Positions 1-6,453 of a stretch of 13,289 nt of DNA are shown one piece after another. The notes beneath the pieces are model-generated. The model had not been told where the DNA came from, made no database searches, and worked only from the letters and a program-made list of their open reading frames with translations. The stretch spans positions 1 to 13,289 of the forward strand of contig JBFYKG010000036.1 in NCBI GenBank assembly GCA_041311015.1, in the 5' to 3' direction. This DNA is from Fluviibacter sp041311015. GTDB taxonomy: Bacteria > Pseudomonadota > Gammaproteobacteria > Burkholderiales > Rhodocyclaceae. Every line of letters starts with the position of its first letter. Position 1 is the first letter of the stretch. A program made the translations under genes and the position numbers.

Positions 1-79
1 GGTTAGCCCCGGCAAACATATACGCCCAACCCTGCAAGGGCGACGGTTCCTGAATGTGTTGCTGCAGCGGCTTCTCTGA
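1..79 (+). CDS. hemW: C-terminal end of probable HemW (radical SAM, HemN-like), partial
   Basis: An open frame beginning at base 2 runs for 25 codons to a TGA at 77-79. The peptide contains RPTLQGRRFLN followed by a leucine-rich end. This resembles the C-terminus of HemW, whose last residues typically read like RPT..G.RFLND.L..FL. HemW is a radical-SAM, HemN-like protein thought to act in heme delivery. The gene enters from outside the window and converges on pyrE, which begins 73 bp further on. In gammaproteobacteria hemW, rdgB, rph and pyrE often lie near each other, which fits. The call rests on one short tail motif, so another protein with a winged-helix-like C-terminus remains possible. 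Confidence 0.6.
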   Translation, partial: VSPGKHIRPTLQGRRFLNVLLQRLL

Positions 80-152
80 CGATTTACGCCTTTCACCAGA
101 TATCAGCCTGAGCCATGACGCAGCTACGCACCGCCAAATTTAGCTTTTGAGT

Positions 153-791
153 TCAAACCCCGTATTGTTCACGATACGCGGCCACTGCCGGCCGGTAGCT
201 GGCCAGCTCCGTGTTGTCCTTGAGAAAATCGAGCAGATCGGCCAGGTTGGCGATCGCAATCACAGGAATGCCATAAGAGGCCGACACTTCCTGCACTGCC
301 GAAAGTTCGCCGGTGCCGCGCTCCATGCGATCCAGAGCAATCAGCACACCGGCCGGGGTGGCACCCTGGGCGCGAATCAACTCGACCGACTCACGTACCG
401 ACGTGCCGGCAGAGATTACATCGTCTACGATCAGTACCCGGCCTTTAAGGGCTGCGCCAACAATGGTGCCGCCCTCGCCATGATCTTTGGCTTCCTTACG
501 GTTGAAGGCATACGGAAAGTTATGGCCCTGCTGCGCCAGAACGACCGAGATAGCGGCCACCAGCGGAATACCCTTGTAGGCCGGGCCGAACAGCATGTCG
601 AATTGCAACCCGGACTCCATGAGTCGGCCCGCATAAAAAGCCGAGAGTTTGGCCAGGGCCGCGCCATCCTGAAAGAGTCCGGAATTAAAAAAATAGGGCG
701 AGAGGCGACCGGCTTTGGTCTTGAATTCCCCGAAGCGGAGTACCTGCTGATCCAGGGCGAAGCGGATAAAGTCGTGGCTCAGTGATGACAT
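153..791 (-). CDS. pyrE: Orotate phosphoribosyltransferase
   Basis: This enzyme transfers ribose 5-phosphate from PRPP to orotate, making orotidine 5'-monophosphate in the fifth step of de novo pyrimidine synthesis in the cytoplasm. The 212-residue product has the usual length for proteobacterial PyrE. Visible motifs are the N-terminal orotate/PRPP segment FGEFKTKAGRLSPYF (about 21-34), the flexible catalytic loop NRKEAKDHGEGG (97-108) and the PRPP-binding signature VLIVDDVISAGTS (119-131). The ATG at 789-791 gives an N-terminus that begins just before the first conserved helix. The Shine-Dalgarno sequence is weak (only GAG some 8 bases upstream). The upstream 83-bp gap holds direct repeats and a possible hairpin, described separately. 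Proximity to an exonuclease III-family gene recalls the crc-pyrE neighbourhood of pseudomonads. Confidence 0.97.
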   Translation of the reverse strand: MSSLSHDFIRFALDQQVLRFGEFKTKAGRLSPYFFNSGLFQDGAALAKLSAFYAGRLMESGLQFDMLFGPAYKGIPLVAAISVVLAQQGHNFPYAFNRKEAKDHGEGGTIVGAALKGRVLIVDDVISAGTSVRESVELIRAQGATPAGVLIALDRMERGTGELSAVQEVSASYGIPVIAIANLADLLDFLKDNTELASYRPAVAAYREQYGV

Positions 792-801
792 AACGATTAC
801 T

Positions 802-820
802 CAATGGTTCGACAATGGTT
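802..820. repeat. 8-bp direct repeat upstream of pyrE
   Basis: CAATGGTT occurs at 802-809 and again at 813-820, an 11-bp period, about one helical turn. It ends 11 bp upstream of the pyrE start codon (the complement reads AACCATTG-TCG-AACCATTG toward pyrE). Such spacing could let a regulator bind one face of the DNA. No known pyrimidine regulator motif was recognised, and the repeat could be chance. Confidence 0.4.
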
Positions 821-838
821 AAGTTTCGATTATCTCAA

Positions 839-863
839 GACAACACCATGTGATGACATTGTC
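839..863 (-). promoter_or_regulatory. Possible RNA hairpin in the leader between the reductase gene and pyrE
   Basis: Read on the minus strand, GACAATGTC (863-855) and GGTGTTGTC (847-839) can pair as a 9-bp RNA stem with a 7-base loop. Three of the nine pairs are G-U. It lies in the 83-bp gap between the upstream reductase gene and pyrE. The bases after it (TTGAGATAATC) do not form a strong U-run, so it is not a convincing intrinsic terminator. It could be a weak terminator, part of an attenuator leader, or nothing. Confidence 0.22.
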
Positions 864-874
864 TGGTTCAACAA

Positions 875-1753
875 TTATTCACTCTGGCCGGACAATCGCT
901 CCAGCAACTTCAGCACGGCGATCGAGTCTTCCTCCCCCAGCCCTGAACCCACCATCGCCTTGTACATCTGGGCGGTCGCTGCCGAGGCCGGCAGATACAA
1001 TCCCAGTTCGTGTGCCGTTTGCATGACAATGTTCATGTCTTTGCCATGCATCCAGCTCTTGAAGCCGGGTTTGAAATTCCGGTCGATCATCCGCTGACCG
1101 TGATTCTCCAAAATTTTCGATCCGGCAAAACCGCCCATCAGCGCCTCCCGGACACGCGCCGGATCCGCACCATTCTTTTTGGCAAAGGTCATGGCCTCGG
1201 CAACGGCAAGCACACCCACACCTGTCAGTATTTGATTGGCCGCTTTGGCAACCTGCCCGGACCCCGGTCCCCCGATATAAACCACGTTCTTACCCATGCA
1301 GCCAAATAGTGGCTGCACCTTATCAAAGGCCTGCTCGTCACCGCCCACCATGATCGACAAGGTGCCGGCCACAGCGCCGACTTCACCCCCGGAAACCGGC
1401 GCATCGAGAAATGCAATGCCATGGCTTGCCAGATCCTTGGCAATCCCTTTTGCAGCAGCCGGCGGGATCGTGCTCATATCCACGGCGATGAGGCCCGCAC
1501 TGGCGCCCCGTGCCACGCCGTCCACGCCCAGCATGACAGCGCGCACATCGGGGGCATCCGCCACCATCGAAAAAACGACCTCCGACGCTTCTGCTACCGC
1601 TGCCGGGTTCACCGCAGCGAGCGCGCCTGCCTCGAGCAAGGGCGCCATGGATACCTGGCGACGTGACCACACGGTCACCTGATGACCTCCCTTGATGAGA
1701 TTGAGCGCCATCGGGCGACCCATAATGCCCAGACCAATAAAACCAACCCGCAT
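875..1753 (-). CDS. 2-hydroxy-3-oxopropionate (tartronate semialdehyde) reductase family NAD(P)-dependent beta-hydroxyacid dehydrogenase
   Basis: The product is a 292-residue member of the beta-hydroxyacid dehydrogenase family, which includes GarR/GlxR and 3-hydroxyisobutyrate dehydrogenase. These enzymes interconvert small beta-hydroxyacids and semialdehydes using NAD(P)H. Numbering from the chosen start, the Rossmann motif GLGIMG is at 7-12, the substrate-binding DAPVSGG at 117-123, the catalytic lysine probably K170 in GQVAKAANQ, and KD at 238-239. The segment DRNFKPGF (224-231) is typical of the GarR/GlxR branch, so tartronate semialdehyde reductase is favoured. Substrate cannot be fixed by sequence, and no glyoxylate carboligase or isomerase gene is beside it. 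Three ATG codons lie in tandem (1751-1759). The third is chosen because GGAG directly abuts the first and sits six bases from the third. The gene is divergent from exonuclease III and lies 83 bp upstream of pyrE. Confidence 0.88.
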   Translation of the reverse strand: MRVGFIGLGIMGRPMALNLIKGGHQVTVWSRRQVSMAPLLEAGALAAVNPAAVAEASEVVFSMVADAPDVRAVMLGVDGVARGASAGLIAVDMSTIPPAAAKGIAKDLASHGIAFLDAPVSGGEVGAVAGTLSIMVGGDEQAFDKVQPLFGCMGKNVVYIGGPGSGQVAKAANQILTGVGVLAVAEAMTFAKKNGADPARVREALMGGFAGSKILENHGQRMIDRNFKPGFKSWMHGKDMNIVMQTAHELGLYLPASAATAQMYKAMVGSGLGEEDSIAVLKLLERLSGQSE

Positions 1754-1759
1754 CATCAT

Positions 1760-1763
1760 CTCC
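1760..1763 (-). promoter_or_regulatory. Ribosome binding site deciding the start of the reductase gene
   Basis: The minus strand reads CTGGAG immediately followed by ATGATGATG. GGAG leaves no spacer before the first ATG, three bases before the second and six before the third. Only the third has normal spacing, and it also puts the family's usual MRVGFIGLG at the N-terminus. Confidence 0.6.
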
Positions 1764-1834
1764 AGGATTTAACCGCCATCTTCTTAGGCGATGAGCACAT
1801 GTGAACTTGCCGGCCCCACGCGATCCGCTTCGGG

Positions 1835-1840
1835 GATAAT
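1835..1840 (+). promoter_or_regulatory. Possible -10 element of the exonuclease III gene
   Basis: GATAAT matches five of six positions of the sigma-70 -10 consensus and lies 34 bases before the ATG at 1875. It would give a leader of roughly 28 bases. No good -35 box stands at 16-18 bases upstream; TTGCCG at 1807-1812 is 22 bases away, which is too far. Position rather than strength is the main support. Confidence 0.3.
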
Positions 1841-1874
1841 GGCGCCAGTTTCTCACAGATCAAAGACCCCGAAT

Positions 1875-2660
1875 ATGCGCATCATTTCTGCCAACCTCAA
1901 CGGTATCCGCTCCGCCTGGAAGAAGGGCTTTGCCACCTGGCTCGCCAGTCAGCAAGCGGATGCCGTGTGCGCCCAGGAAGTGCGCGCCACGCTTAAAGAC
2001 ATGGCCAAAGACGGCACCATGGAGAACCCCGCAGGACTCACCGGGTTCTGGCATCTGGCCGAGCGCCCCGGCTATAGCGGGGTGGGCATCTGGACTGCAC
2101 ATGCGCCCAATAAGATTGTCCAGGGGATTGGCCATCCTGATTTTGATGCCGAAGGGCGCTATCTGGAACTCGATCTTGGCAAAGTCACGGTTGTCTCGCT
2201 GTACCTGCCTTCTGGCTCTAGCTCCCCGGAACGTCAGGTGGCCAAATTTCATTTCATGGATGAGTTTCTCCCACGGATGAAAGCGCTCAAGGCATCCGGT
2301 CGAGAAGTCATTGTCTGTGGCGACTGGAATATCGCCCATAAAGAGCAGGACCTCAAAAACTGGAAATCCAATCAGAAGAACTCCGGATTCCTACCGGAAG
2401 AACGCGCCTGGATGACAACACTGCTGGATGAACTTGGCTGGATCGATGTGTACCGTGCCCTCCACCCGGATGCGACCAGCGACTGTTACACCTGGTGGAG
2501 CAACCGCGGCCAGGCCTATGCCAACAATGTAGGGTGGCGCATCGATTATCAAATCGCAACGCCCGGCATCGCAGCCAAGGCAACCCATGCCAGCGTTTAC
2601 AAGGGCGAGAAATTCTCTGATCATGCGCCTCTGATAGTCGATTACGACATGACGTTGTGA
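1875..2660 (+). CDS. xthA: Exodeoxyribonuclease III (AP endonuclease, ExoIII family)
   Basis: This is a DNA-repair nuclease of the endonuclease/exonuclease/phosphatase fold. It cuts 5' of abasic sites and removes 3' blocking groups, with Mg2+. The 261-residue product has the usual length and keeps the catalytic set: N7 (SANLNGIRSA), E35 (AQEVR), Y110 (SLYLPSG), D150 and N152 (CGDWNIAHKEQDLKNWK), D224 (WRIDYQ) and D249-H250 (FSDHAPL). The ATG at 1875 is chosen because it starts MRIISANLNGIR, the family's normal N-terminus. An upstream in-frame ATG at 1791 would add 28 unrelated residues. The intact catalytic residues argue against a Crc-type regulator, which in Pseudomonas lies beside pyrE and has lost nuclease activity. 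No strong Shine-Dalgarno sequence is seen. Confidence 0.95.
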   Translation: MRIISANLNGIRSAWKKGFATWLASQQADAVCAQEVRATLKDMAKDGTMENPAGLTGFWHLAERPGYSGVGIWTAHAPNKIVQGIGHPDFDAEGRYLELDLGKVTVVSLYLPSGSSSPERQVAKFHFMDEFLPRMKALKASGREVIVCGDWNIAHKEQDLKNWKSNQKNSGFLPEERAWMTTLLDELGWIDVYRALHPDATSDCYTWWSNRGQAYANNVGWRIDYQIATPGIAAKATHASVYKGEKFSDHAPLIVDYDMTL

Positions 2661-2744
2661 CGCCTGATTGATTGCAAGCTTTACCGGTTAAGGGTAGCCT
2701 AAGTCGCTTGATGCACAATCTGCACAACCAAACACAGCCTCTGA

Positions 2745-2751
2745 AAGGAAG
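2745..2751 (+). promoter_or_regulatory. Ribosome binding site of the DUF883 gene
   Basis: AAGGAAG lies four bases before the ATG at 2756, with AGGA at six bases. This supports the ATG at 2756 over the upstream in-frame ATG at 2672, which has no such sequence. Confidence 0.7.
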
Positions 2752-2755
2752 CCTC

Positions 2756-3064
2756 ATGTCGAATACAACCGTCGCCAAGGACAAACTGGTCGCCGACCTC
2801 AAGCTGGTCGTGGCTGATACCGAAGAACTACTGCGTGCCACAGCTGGCCAGGCCGGGGAAAAGGTTGCCGAACTGCGTGCCCGTCTTGAGAAGCGGCTTC
2901 AGGAATCGAAACTGGCGCTGGGGGATGTACAAGCCCTCGCGACCGAAAAAGCCAAGGCAGCCGCCCATGCAACCGATGAATTTGTGCACGCCGAACCCTG
3001 GAAGGCCGTTGGTATCGCTGCTGCCCTGGCCCTCGCCCTCGGTGTACTGATCGGCCGCCGCTAG
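2756..3064 (+). CDS. DUF883 / ElaB-YqjD family membrane-anchored protein
   Basis: The 102-residue product has a charged, helical N-terminal region (about 7-80) and a single C-terminal hydrophobic anchor. The signature HAEPWKAVGIAAA starts at residue 78, and the protein ends in a short GRR tail. This is the DUF883 pattern of E. coli YqjD and ElaB, tail-anchored inner-membrane proteins reported to bind ribosomes in stationary phase. A ribosome-hibernation role here is inferred from family membership only. It is the first gene of a tight three-gene set: the next start is four bases after its stop, as in the E. coli yqjD-yqjE-yqjK cluster. The 95-bp gap from xthA holds no clear promoter or terminator. 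Confidence 0.88.
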   Translation: MSNTTVAKDKLVADLKLVVADTEELLRATAGQAGEKVAELRARLEKRLQESKLALGDVQALATEKAKAAAHATDEFVHAEPWKAVGIAAALALALGVLIGRR

Positions 3065-3068
3065 GACC

Positions 3069-3494
3069 ATGGGTCTGCTTGATTCGGCGCGCGACCATCT
3101 GCGCCAACTCCTCGGGGTGATTCAAACCCGCCTCGAGCTAGTCGGCTTGGAACTTGCCGATGCCCGTGACCACCTGGTGGCCTTGCTGGCCTACGCGGCC
3201 ATGGCCGTCTTTTTCGCCGGCGTTGCCGTTGTTGCGGCATTGGCCTGGCTCATCATGGCGTTCTGGGAACAACGACTCGCCATCATCGGCGGCGCAACAG
3301 CACTGTTTGCAGCACTGGCGCTCGTTGCCATCTGGCGCGCCGCTCGGCACGCCCAATCGGGTAGTGATATTTTTGCCGACAGTCTGATGGCCCTGCAAAC
3401 AGATCGGGCGGCATTGCGACCGCCCCCCGCAGCGACGCCATCTGTCACGCCGCCAGGTTCCGGTAACGACCCCAGCACCTATGTCGGCGATTAA
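3069..3494 (+). CDS. yqjE: YqjE-like membrane protein (phage holin 3_6 / DUF1469 superfamily)
   Basis: The 141-residue product begins with an amphipathic region containing RLELVGLELADARDHL (21-36). Two hydrophobic segments follow, at about 37-65 and 70-90, and a polar, proline-rich tail at 115-141. This is the layout of the DUF1469/YqjE family, named after phage holins by distant similarity. No phage genes are nearby, so a lysis role is not suggested. The function is unknown; it is presumably an inner-membrane partner of the DUF883 protein encoded just upstream. TAGGA of the preceding gene's end serves as a very closely spaced Shine-Dalgarno sequence. The gene overlaps the next one by 14 bp. 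Confidence 0.85.
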   Translation: MGLLDSARDHLRQLLGVIQTRLELVGLELADARDHLVALLAYAAMAVFFAGVAVVAALAWLIMAFWEQRLAIIGGATALFAALALVAIWRAARHAQSGSDIFADSLMALQTDRAALRPPPAATPSVTPPGSGNDPSTYVGD

Positions 3495-3774
3495 AGTGCG
3501 TGCACTTCAACGTGGACGTCTGCTGGAGCGCATTACCCAGCAGCGTGCCGCTCTCGCCATTGAATTGGCACCCGTTGCCGGCGCCCTGAACACTGCAGAT
3601 CAGGTGATTGAGGGTGCTGAAAAAACCCGGCGCTGGATTGGTGAGAACCCTGTCATCGTTGGCATTGGTCTTGTCGCACTACTGATCTGGCGGCCGAAGG
3701 GGGCACTCAAGCTCGCCAAAAATGGCATGGTCAGCTGGCGGACATTGCGCCTGATTCGTCGCCTGTTGGCTTAA
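3481..3774 (+). CDS. yqjK: YqjK-like small membrane protein
   Basis: The 97-residue product has a basic N-terminus with the repeated heptad-like pattern RGRLLERITQQRAAL (11-25). One hydrophobic segment around NPVIVGIGLVALLIW (56-70) follows, then a basic C-terminal tail ending RLIRRLLA. The order after DUF883 and YqjE, and the QQR motif, match the YqjK-like family. Function is unknown. Its ATG lies inside the end of yqjE (14-bp overlap, different frame), suggesting translational coupling. It converges on the SMUG1 gene, with only 26 bp between the stops. Confidence 0.75.
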   Translation: MSAIKVRALQRGRLLERITQQRAALAIELAPVAGALNTADQVIEGAEKTRRWIGENPVIVGIGLVALLIWRPKGALKLAKNGMVSWRTLRLIRRLLA

Positions 3775-3800
3775 CCCCTGCCCGAGCTGCAGCTGAGCAG

Positions 3801-4526
3801 CTACCAAACGCCCTGTTCCACCAGCTGTTTGGTTGCTGCTTCAGCCCAACCGCGGTTTGCGGCGGGCGATGCCGGACTTGGGTGCAGCACGCGTCCAATT
3901 TTCGGTTGATGGGCACTGACTCCTAGCGCCCGCACCGCTTGAGCCTGGGCGTAAGCCCCCACGCCCACGACCCATTCCGGTTGCATCGTTTCTACCAGCG
4001 TGCGCAGGTGTGCATCACACGCGTCGATGACAGGTGCCATTTCTGCAGCCGGTAATTTATCTGGTGTGACATTGCGTCCGAGATCAAAGAAAGCCAACGG
4101 ACAGTAGTTGGCGACGAAGTGTTCGGCAAAGAACTTCTCCGGCGTACCAAACCGATCGCGAAACAGCCCCCACAGCCGCCGGCCACTCACTTCAGAGCGC
4201 GTACAGGACCAACCCTCAATAAGACGCTTCGGGTTCATGTGCAGTGGCTGACGAATGGGTGCATTAATGCGCAACCAGTCATGCACGATAGCCACTTCGC
4301 CAAACGGCACCCCCACCTGCACCATACCAAAGGGGCCCGGGTTCATGCCCAAAAAAATCACACGGCGGGATTGTGGCTGCGTGCCCCATAGCTGCAGATA
4401 CTGGTCGTGCGCCGCACCTGCGTAATCCAGCGGGTTGTAGACGTGCGTCACCGGTGCCGCGAACGAAAGGCCGTCCAGTTCAGCAGCCAGAATATGCGCG
4501 GCCTTGATTAGTGGGGTTGCGCTCAT
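3801..4526 (-). CDS. SMUG1-type (family 3) uracil-DNA glycosylase
   Basis: This is a base-excision repair enzyme predicted to remove uracil, and probably oxidised pyrimidines such as 5-hydroxymethyluracil, from DNA, leaving abasic sites. The 241-residue product carries the SMUG1 motif 1 GMNPGPFGM (60-68, with N62 taking the water-activating position). It also has the NYCPL segment (140-144, whose Asn recognises the base) and motif 2 HPSPASPAANRGW (215-227, with H215). The wider string MVQVGVPFGEV after motif 1 also matches the animal SMUG1 pattern rather than Ung, Mug or family 4/5 enzymes. SMUG1 is known from vertebrates and only some bacteria. It is the last gene of the long minus-strand run. 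Its ATG overlaps the ampG stop by 4 bp, so it is likely translated by coupling to ampG. Confidence 0.92.
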   Translation of the reverse strand: MSATPLIKAAHILAAELDGLSFAAPVTHVYNPLDYAGAAHDQYLQLWGTQPQSRRVIFLGMNPGPFGMVQVGVPFGEVAIVHDWLRINAPIRQPLHMNPKRLIEGWSCTRSEVSGRRLWGLFRDRFGTPEKFFAEHFVANYCPLAFFDLGRNVTPDKLPAAEMAPVIDACDAHLRTLVETMQPEWVVGVGAYAQAQAVRALGVSAHQPKIGRVLHPSPASPAANRGWAEAATKQLVEQGVW

Positions 4527-5833
4527 GCAACCGCTTCGCTGGCATTCCCCCGATCATCACCGGACCAGGGCGCCACTTTGAACAGTAACAGCATGCCCGG
4601 GATGGCGAGGACCGCGCAGAGCCAGAAGAAGCCGTACCAGCCCAGGTGTTCGACCAGCCAGCCCGCCGATGCATTGACCAATGTGCGTGGCACAGCGGCC
4701 AGGCTCGTAAAAAGGGCGAACTGCGTAGCGGTGTAGGCGCGATTGGTCGAACGGGCAATGAAGGCCACAAACGCCGCCGTACCGAGACCAACCCCTAGTG
4801 CCTCAAACCCGATAACCAGTGCAAGGCTCCAGAGCTGGGGCGCGGCGATTTCCGATTGCGGCCCCATCGCCGCGAGCCACGCGAAACCGAAGATCGAAAC
4901 CACCTGCACGACGCCGAACAACCAGAGTGCACGGTTGATCCCCAGCTTGACCATCCACAAGCCTCCCAGAAGCCCCCCAATCACCGCAGGCCATAACCCG
5001 GCATTCTTAGCGACGAGACCGATTTCGCTCTTGGCATAGCCCATATCCAGATAGAACGGCGTGGCCAGTGCCGTACACAGGGAGTCGCCCAGCTTGTAGC
5101 AGAAGATGAAGGCCAGCACGGTGAGCGCACTCTTCCAGCCGGCACGGTGCATGAATTCCTGAAAGGGCTCGACAATTGCCTGCTTCAGCGTGCGCGGTGC
5201 TAAGGCATCCCCCTCGGGTTCGCGAACCCAGAACGTGCAAACAATTCCGGGCAGCATAAAGGCCGCGGTGATCCAGAAAACTTCGTTCCAGGGCAAATGA
5301 TCCGCCAGTATCAGTGAGACCGACCCTGGCACCAAGCCGGCAACCCGATACGCATTCACAAAAACCGAGTTGCCCAATCCGAGCTCTTCGTCAGACAACA
5401 ACTCCCGGCGAAACGCATCGAGCGCAATATCCTGGGTTGCCGAGAAAACAGCCACCAGCGCAGCGATCAGCATGATCGTGCTGATCTGGGTGTTCGGATC
5501 CAGACCGCCCAGCGCAGCAATCGCAGCGATCAGACCCAACTGCGTCACCAGCATCCAGCCGCGACGGCGTCCCAGTTTGAGAAAATTCAACCCGTAGCGA
5601 TCTAGCAGCGGCGCCCAGATAAATTTCCACGTATATGGAAATTGAATGAGCGCAAACAGGCCGATGGTTTTGAGATTCACGCCGCTTGAGCGCAACCAGG
5701 CGGGTACCAGATTGAGCAGCAGGTAGAGCGGTAGACCCGAGGCAAACCCGATCAGAACACAGATAGCCATGTGGCGCGTCCACAAGGCGCGCCACATACT
5801 GGGTTTTTTAACAGACTCACCCACCGGCGTCAT
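4523..5833 (-). CDS. ampG: AmpG-type muropeptide permease (MFS)
   Basis: This inner-membrane major-facilitator protein is predicted to import anhydromuropeptides released during cell-wall turnover, feeding peptidoglycan recycling and, where present, AmpC beta-lactamase induction. The 436-residue product is hydrophobic through most of its length, consistent with about 12 membrane segments. It shows the AmpG-type N-terminal pattern GFASGLPLYL (29-38), TIGLFALIQFPYTWKFIWAP (56-75) and LLDRY (76-80), followed by the loop GRRRGWM (88-94). It is shorter than E. coli AmpG, which has an extra C-terminal region, but of normal length for other proteobacterial members. The start overlaps the metW stop by 4 bp. 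The stop overlaps the SMUG1 start by 4 bp. No ampC, ampR or nagZ is visible. Related transporters of other substrates are possible but less likely. Confidence 0.9.
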   Translation of the reverse strand: MTPVGESVKKPSMWRALWTRHMAICVLIGFASGLPLYLLLNLVPAWLRSSGVNLKTIGLFALIQFPYTWKFIWAPLLDRYGLNFLKLGRRRGWMLVTQLGLIAAIAALGGLDPNTQISTIMLIAALVAVFSATQDIALDAFRRELLSDEELGLGNSVFVNAYRVAGLVPGSVSLILADHLPWNEVFWITAAFMLPGIVCTFWVREPEGDALAPRTLKQAIVEPFQEFMHRAGWKSALTVLAFIFCYKLGDSLCTALATPFYLDMGYAKSEIGLVAKNAGLWPAVIGGLLGGLWMVKLGINRALWLFGVVQVVSIFGFAWLAAMGPQSEIAAPQLWSLALVIGFEALGVGLGTAAFVAFIARSTNRAYTATQFALFTSLAAVPRTLVNASAGWLVEHLGWYGFFWLCAVLAIPGMLLLFKVAPWSGDDRGNASEAVA

Positions 5834-6453
5834 GCACGACCCAAGCGGCAGATCGCGGTATCACCTAAAAAGTTAATGTCCTCGTGCACCCGGAGACCAT
5901 TATCGAACGCAATGATTTCGTGAATAACAATCCCTTGTTCGGCACACAGGGCTTCAAAGTCGGCGATCGTGAAGAACCGGACATTGGGGGTGTCGAACCA
6001 CTGATACGGCAGGCTCTCGGAAACCGGCATGCGGCCTTTGAGAATGGCTTGCCGGTGCGTGTAATAGCCGAAGTTGGGGAACGAGACGACCGCTTCGCGG
6101 CCGACGCGTAGCAGTTCGTTGAGCAGGCCCACCGTGTTCTGGATCATCTGCAGCGACAACGACATGATGACGTGATCAAAAGCGCCATTTTCAAATCCGG
6201 CCAGACCGCGCTCCAGATTGACCTGGATCACGTTCACGCCGGACCGGAGGCAGGCCAGCACACAGGCTGGGTCCTTCTCGATCCCGTATCCGATCACCTG
6301 CTTTTCATCGATCAGTCGGCGCAACAGTGTGCCGTCGCCACACCCCAGATCCAGCACCCGTTCGCCCGGAGCAATCCAGCCTGCAATCGCATCCAGGTCC
6401 GCACGCAGCGTTGCTAGATCGAGGCGTACCGGTTTCTTCGGTTTGGCGTTCAT
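5830..6453 (-). CDS. metW: Methionine biosynthesis protein MetW
   Basis: This is a SAM-dependent methyltransferase-fold protein found beside metX in many proteobacteria, and reported to be needed with MetX for efficient homoserine acylation. Its exact biochemical role is not settled. The 207-residue product has the class I SAM-binding motif VLDLGCGDGTLL (33-44), then GYGIEKD (55-61), the acidic ribose-binding position. A central MSLSLQMIQN follows, and then the MetW-typical SFPNFGYY. It starts in the last bases of metX (4-bp overlap) and overlaps ampG by 4 bp at its end. Confidence 0.95.
   Translation of the reverse strand: MNAKPKKPVRLDLATLRADLDAIAGWIAPGERVLDLGCGDGTLLRRLIDEKQVIGYGIEKDPACVLACLRSGVNVIQVNLERGLAGFENGAFDHVIMSLSLQMIQNTVGLLNELLRVGREAVVSFPNFGYYTHRQAILKGRMPVSESLPYQWFDTPNVRFFTIADFEALCAEQGIVIHEIIAFDNGLRVHEDINFLGDTAICRLGRA

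Noticed and set aside
80..152. Terminator between hemW and pyrE
   Set aside because: No stable inverted repeat followed by a T-run was found in these 73 bases on either strand.
147..785. Long plus-strand open frame opposite pyrE
   Set aside because: It is the mirror of pyrE, whose catalytic motifs are complete on the minus strand. The antisense product shows no recognisable domain.
1791..1874. Longer N-terminus for exonuclease III from the ATG at 1791
   Set aside because: The added 28 residues match nothing in the family and would lie across the likely -10 element. The ATG at 1875 gives the normal N-terminus.
1875..2660. Crc-type catabolite repression regulator
   Set aside because: Its closeness to pyrE suggested it, but the nuclease residues (N7, E35, D150, N152, D224, D249, H250) are all present, so it is an active-type exonuclease III.
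2672..2755. Longer N-terminus for the DUF883 protein from the ATG at 2672
   Set aside because: It has no ribosome binding site and would add residues unlike the family. The ATG at 2756 has AAGGAAG at good spacing.
3069..3494. Prophage holin
   Set aside because: The family name includes phage holin, but there are no phage genes nearby and the neighbours are the yqjD/yqjK partners of a housekeeping cassette.
3785..3802. Hairpin AGCTGC-AGCTGA-GCAGCT between the convergent yqjK and SMUG1 ends
   Set aside because: The stem is only 6 bp, with no T-run on either side, and it partly overlaps the SMUG1 stop codon. It is not enough for a terminator.
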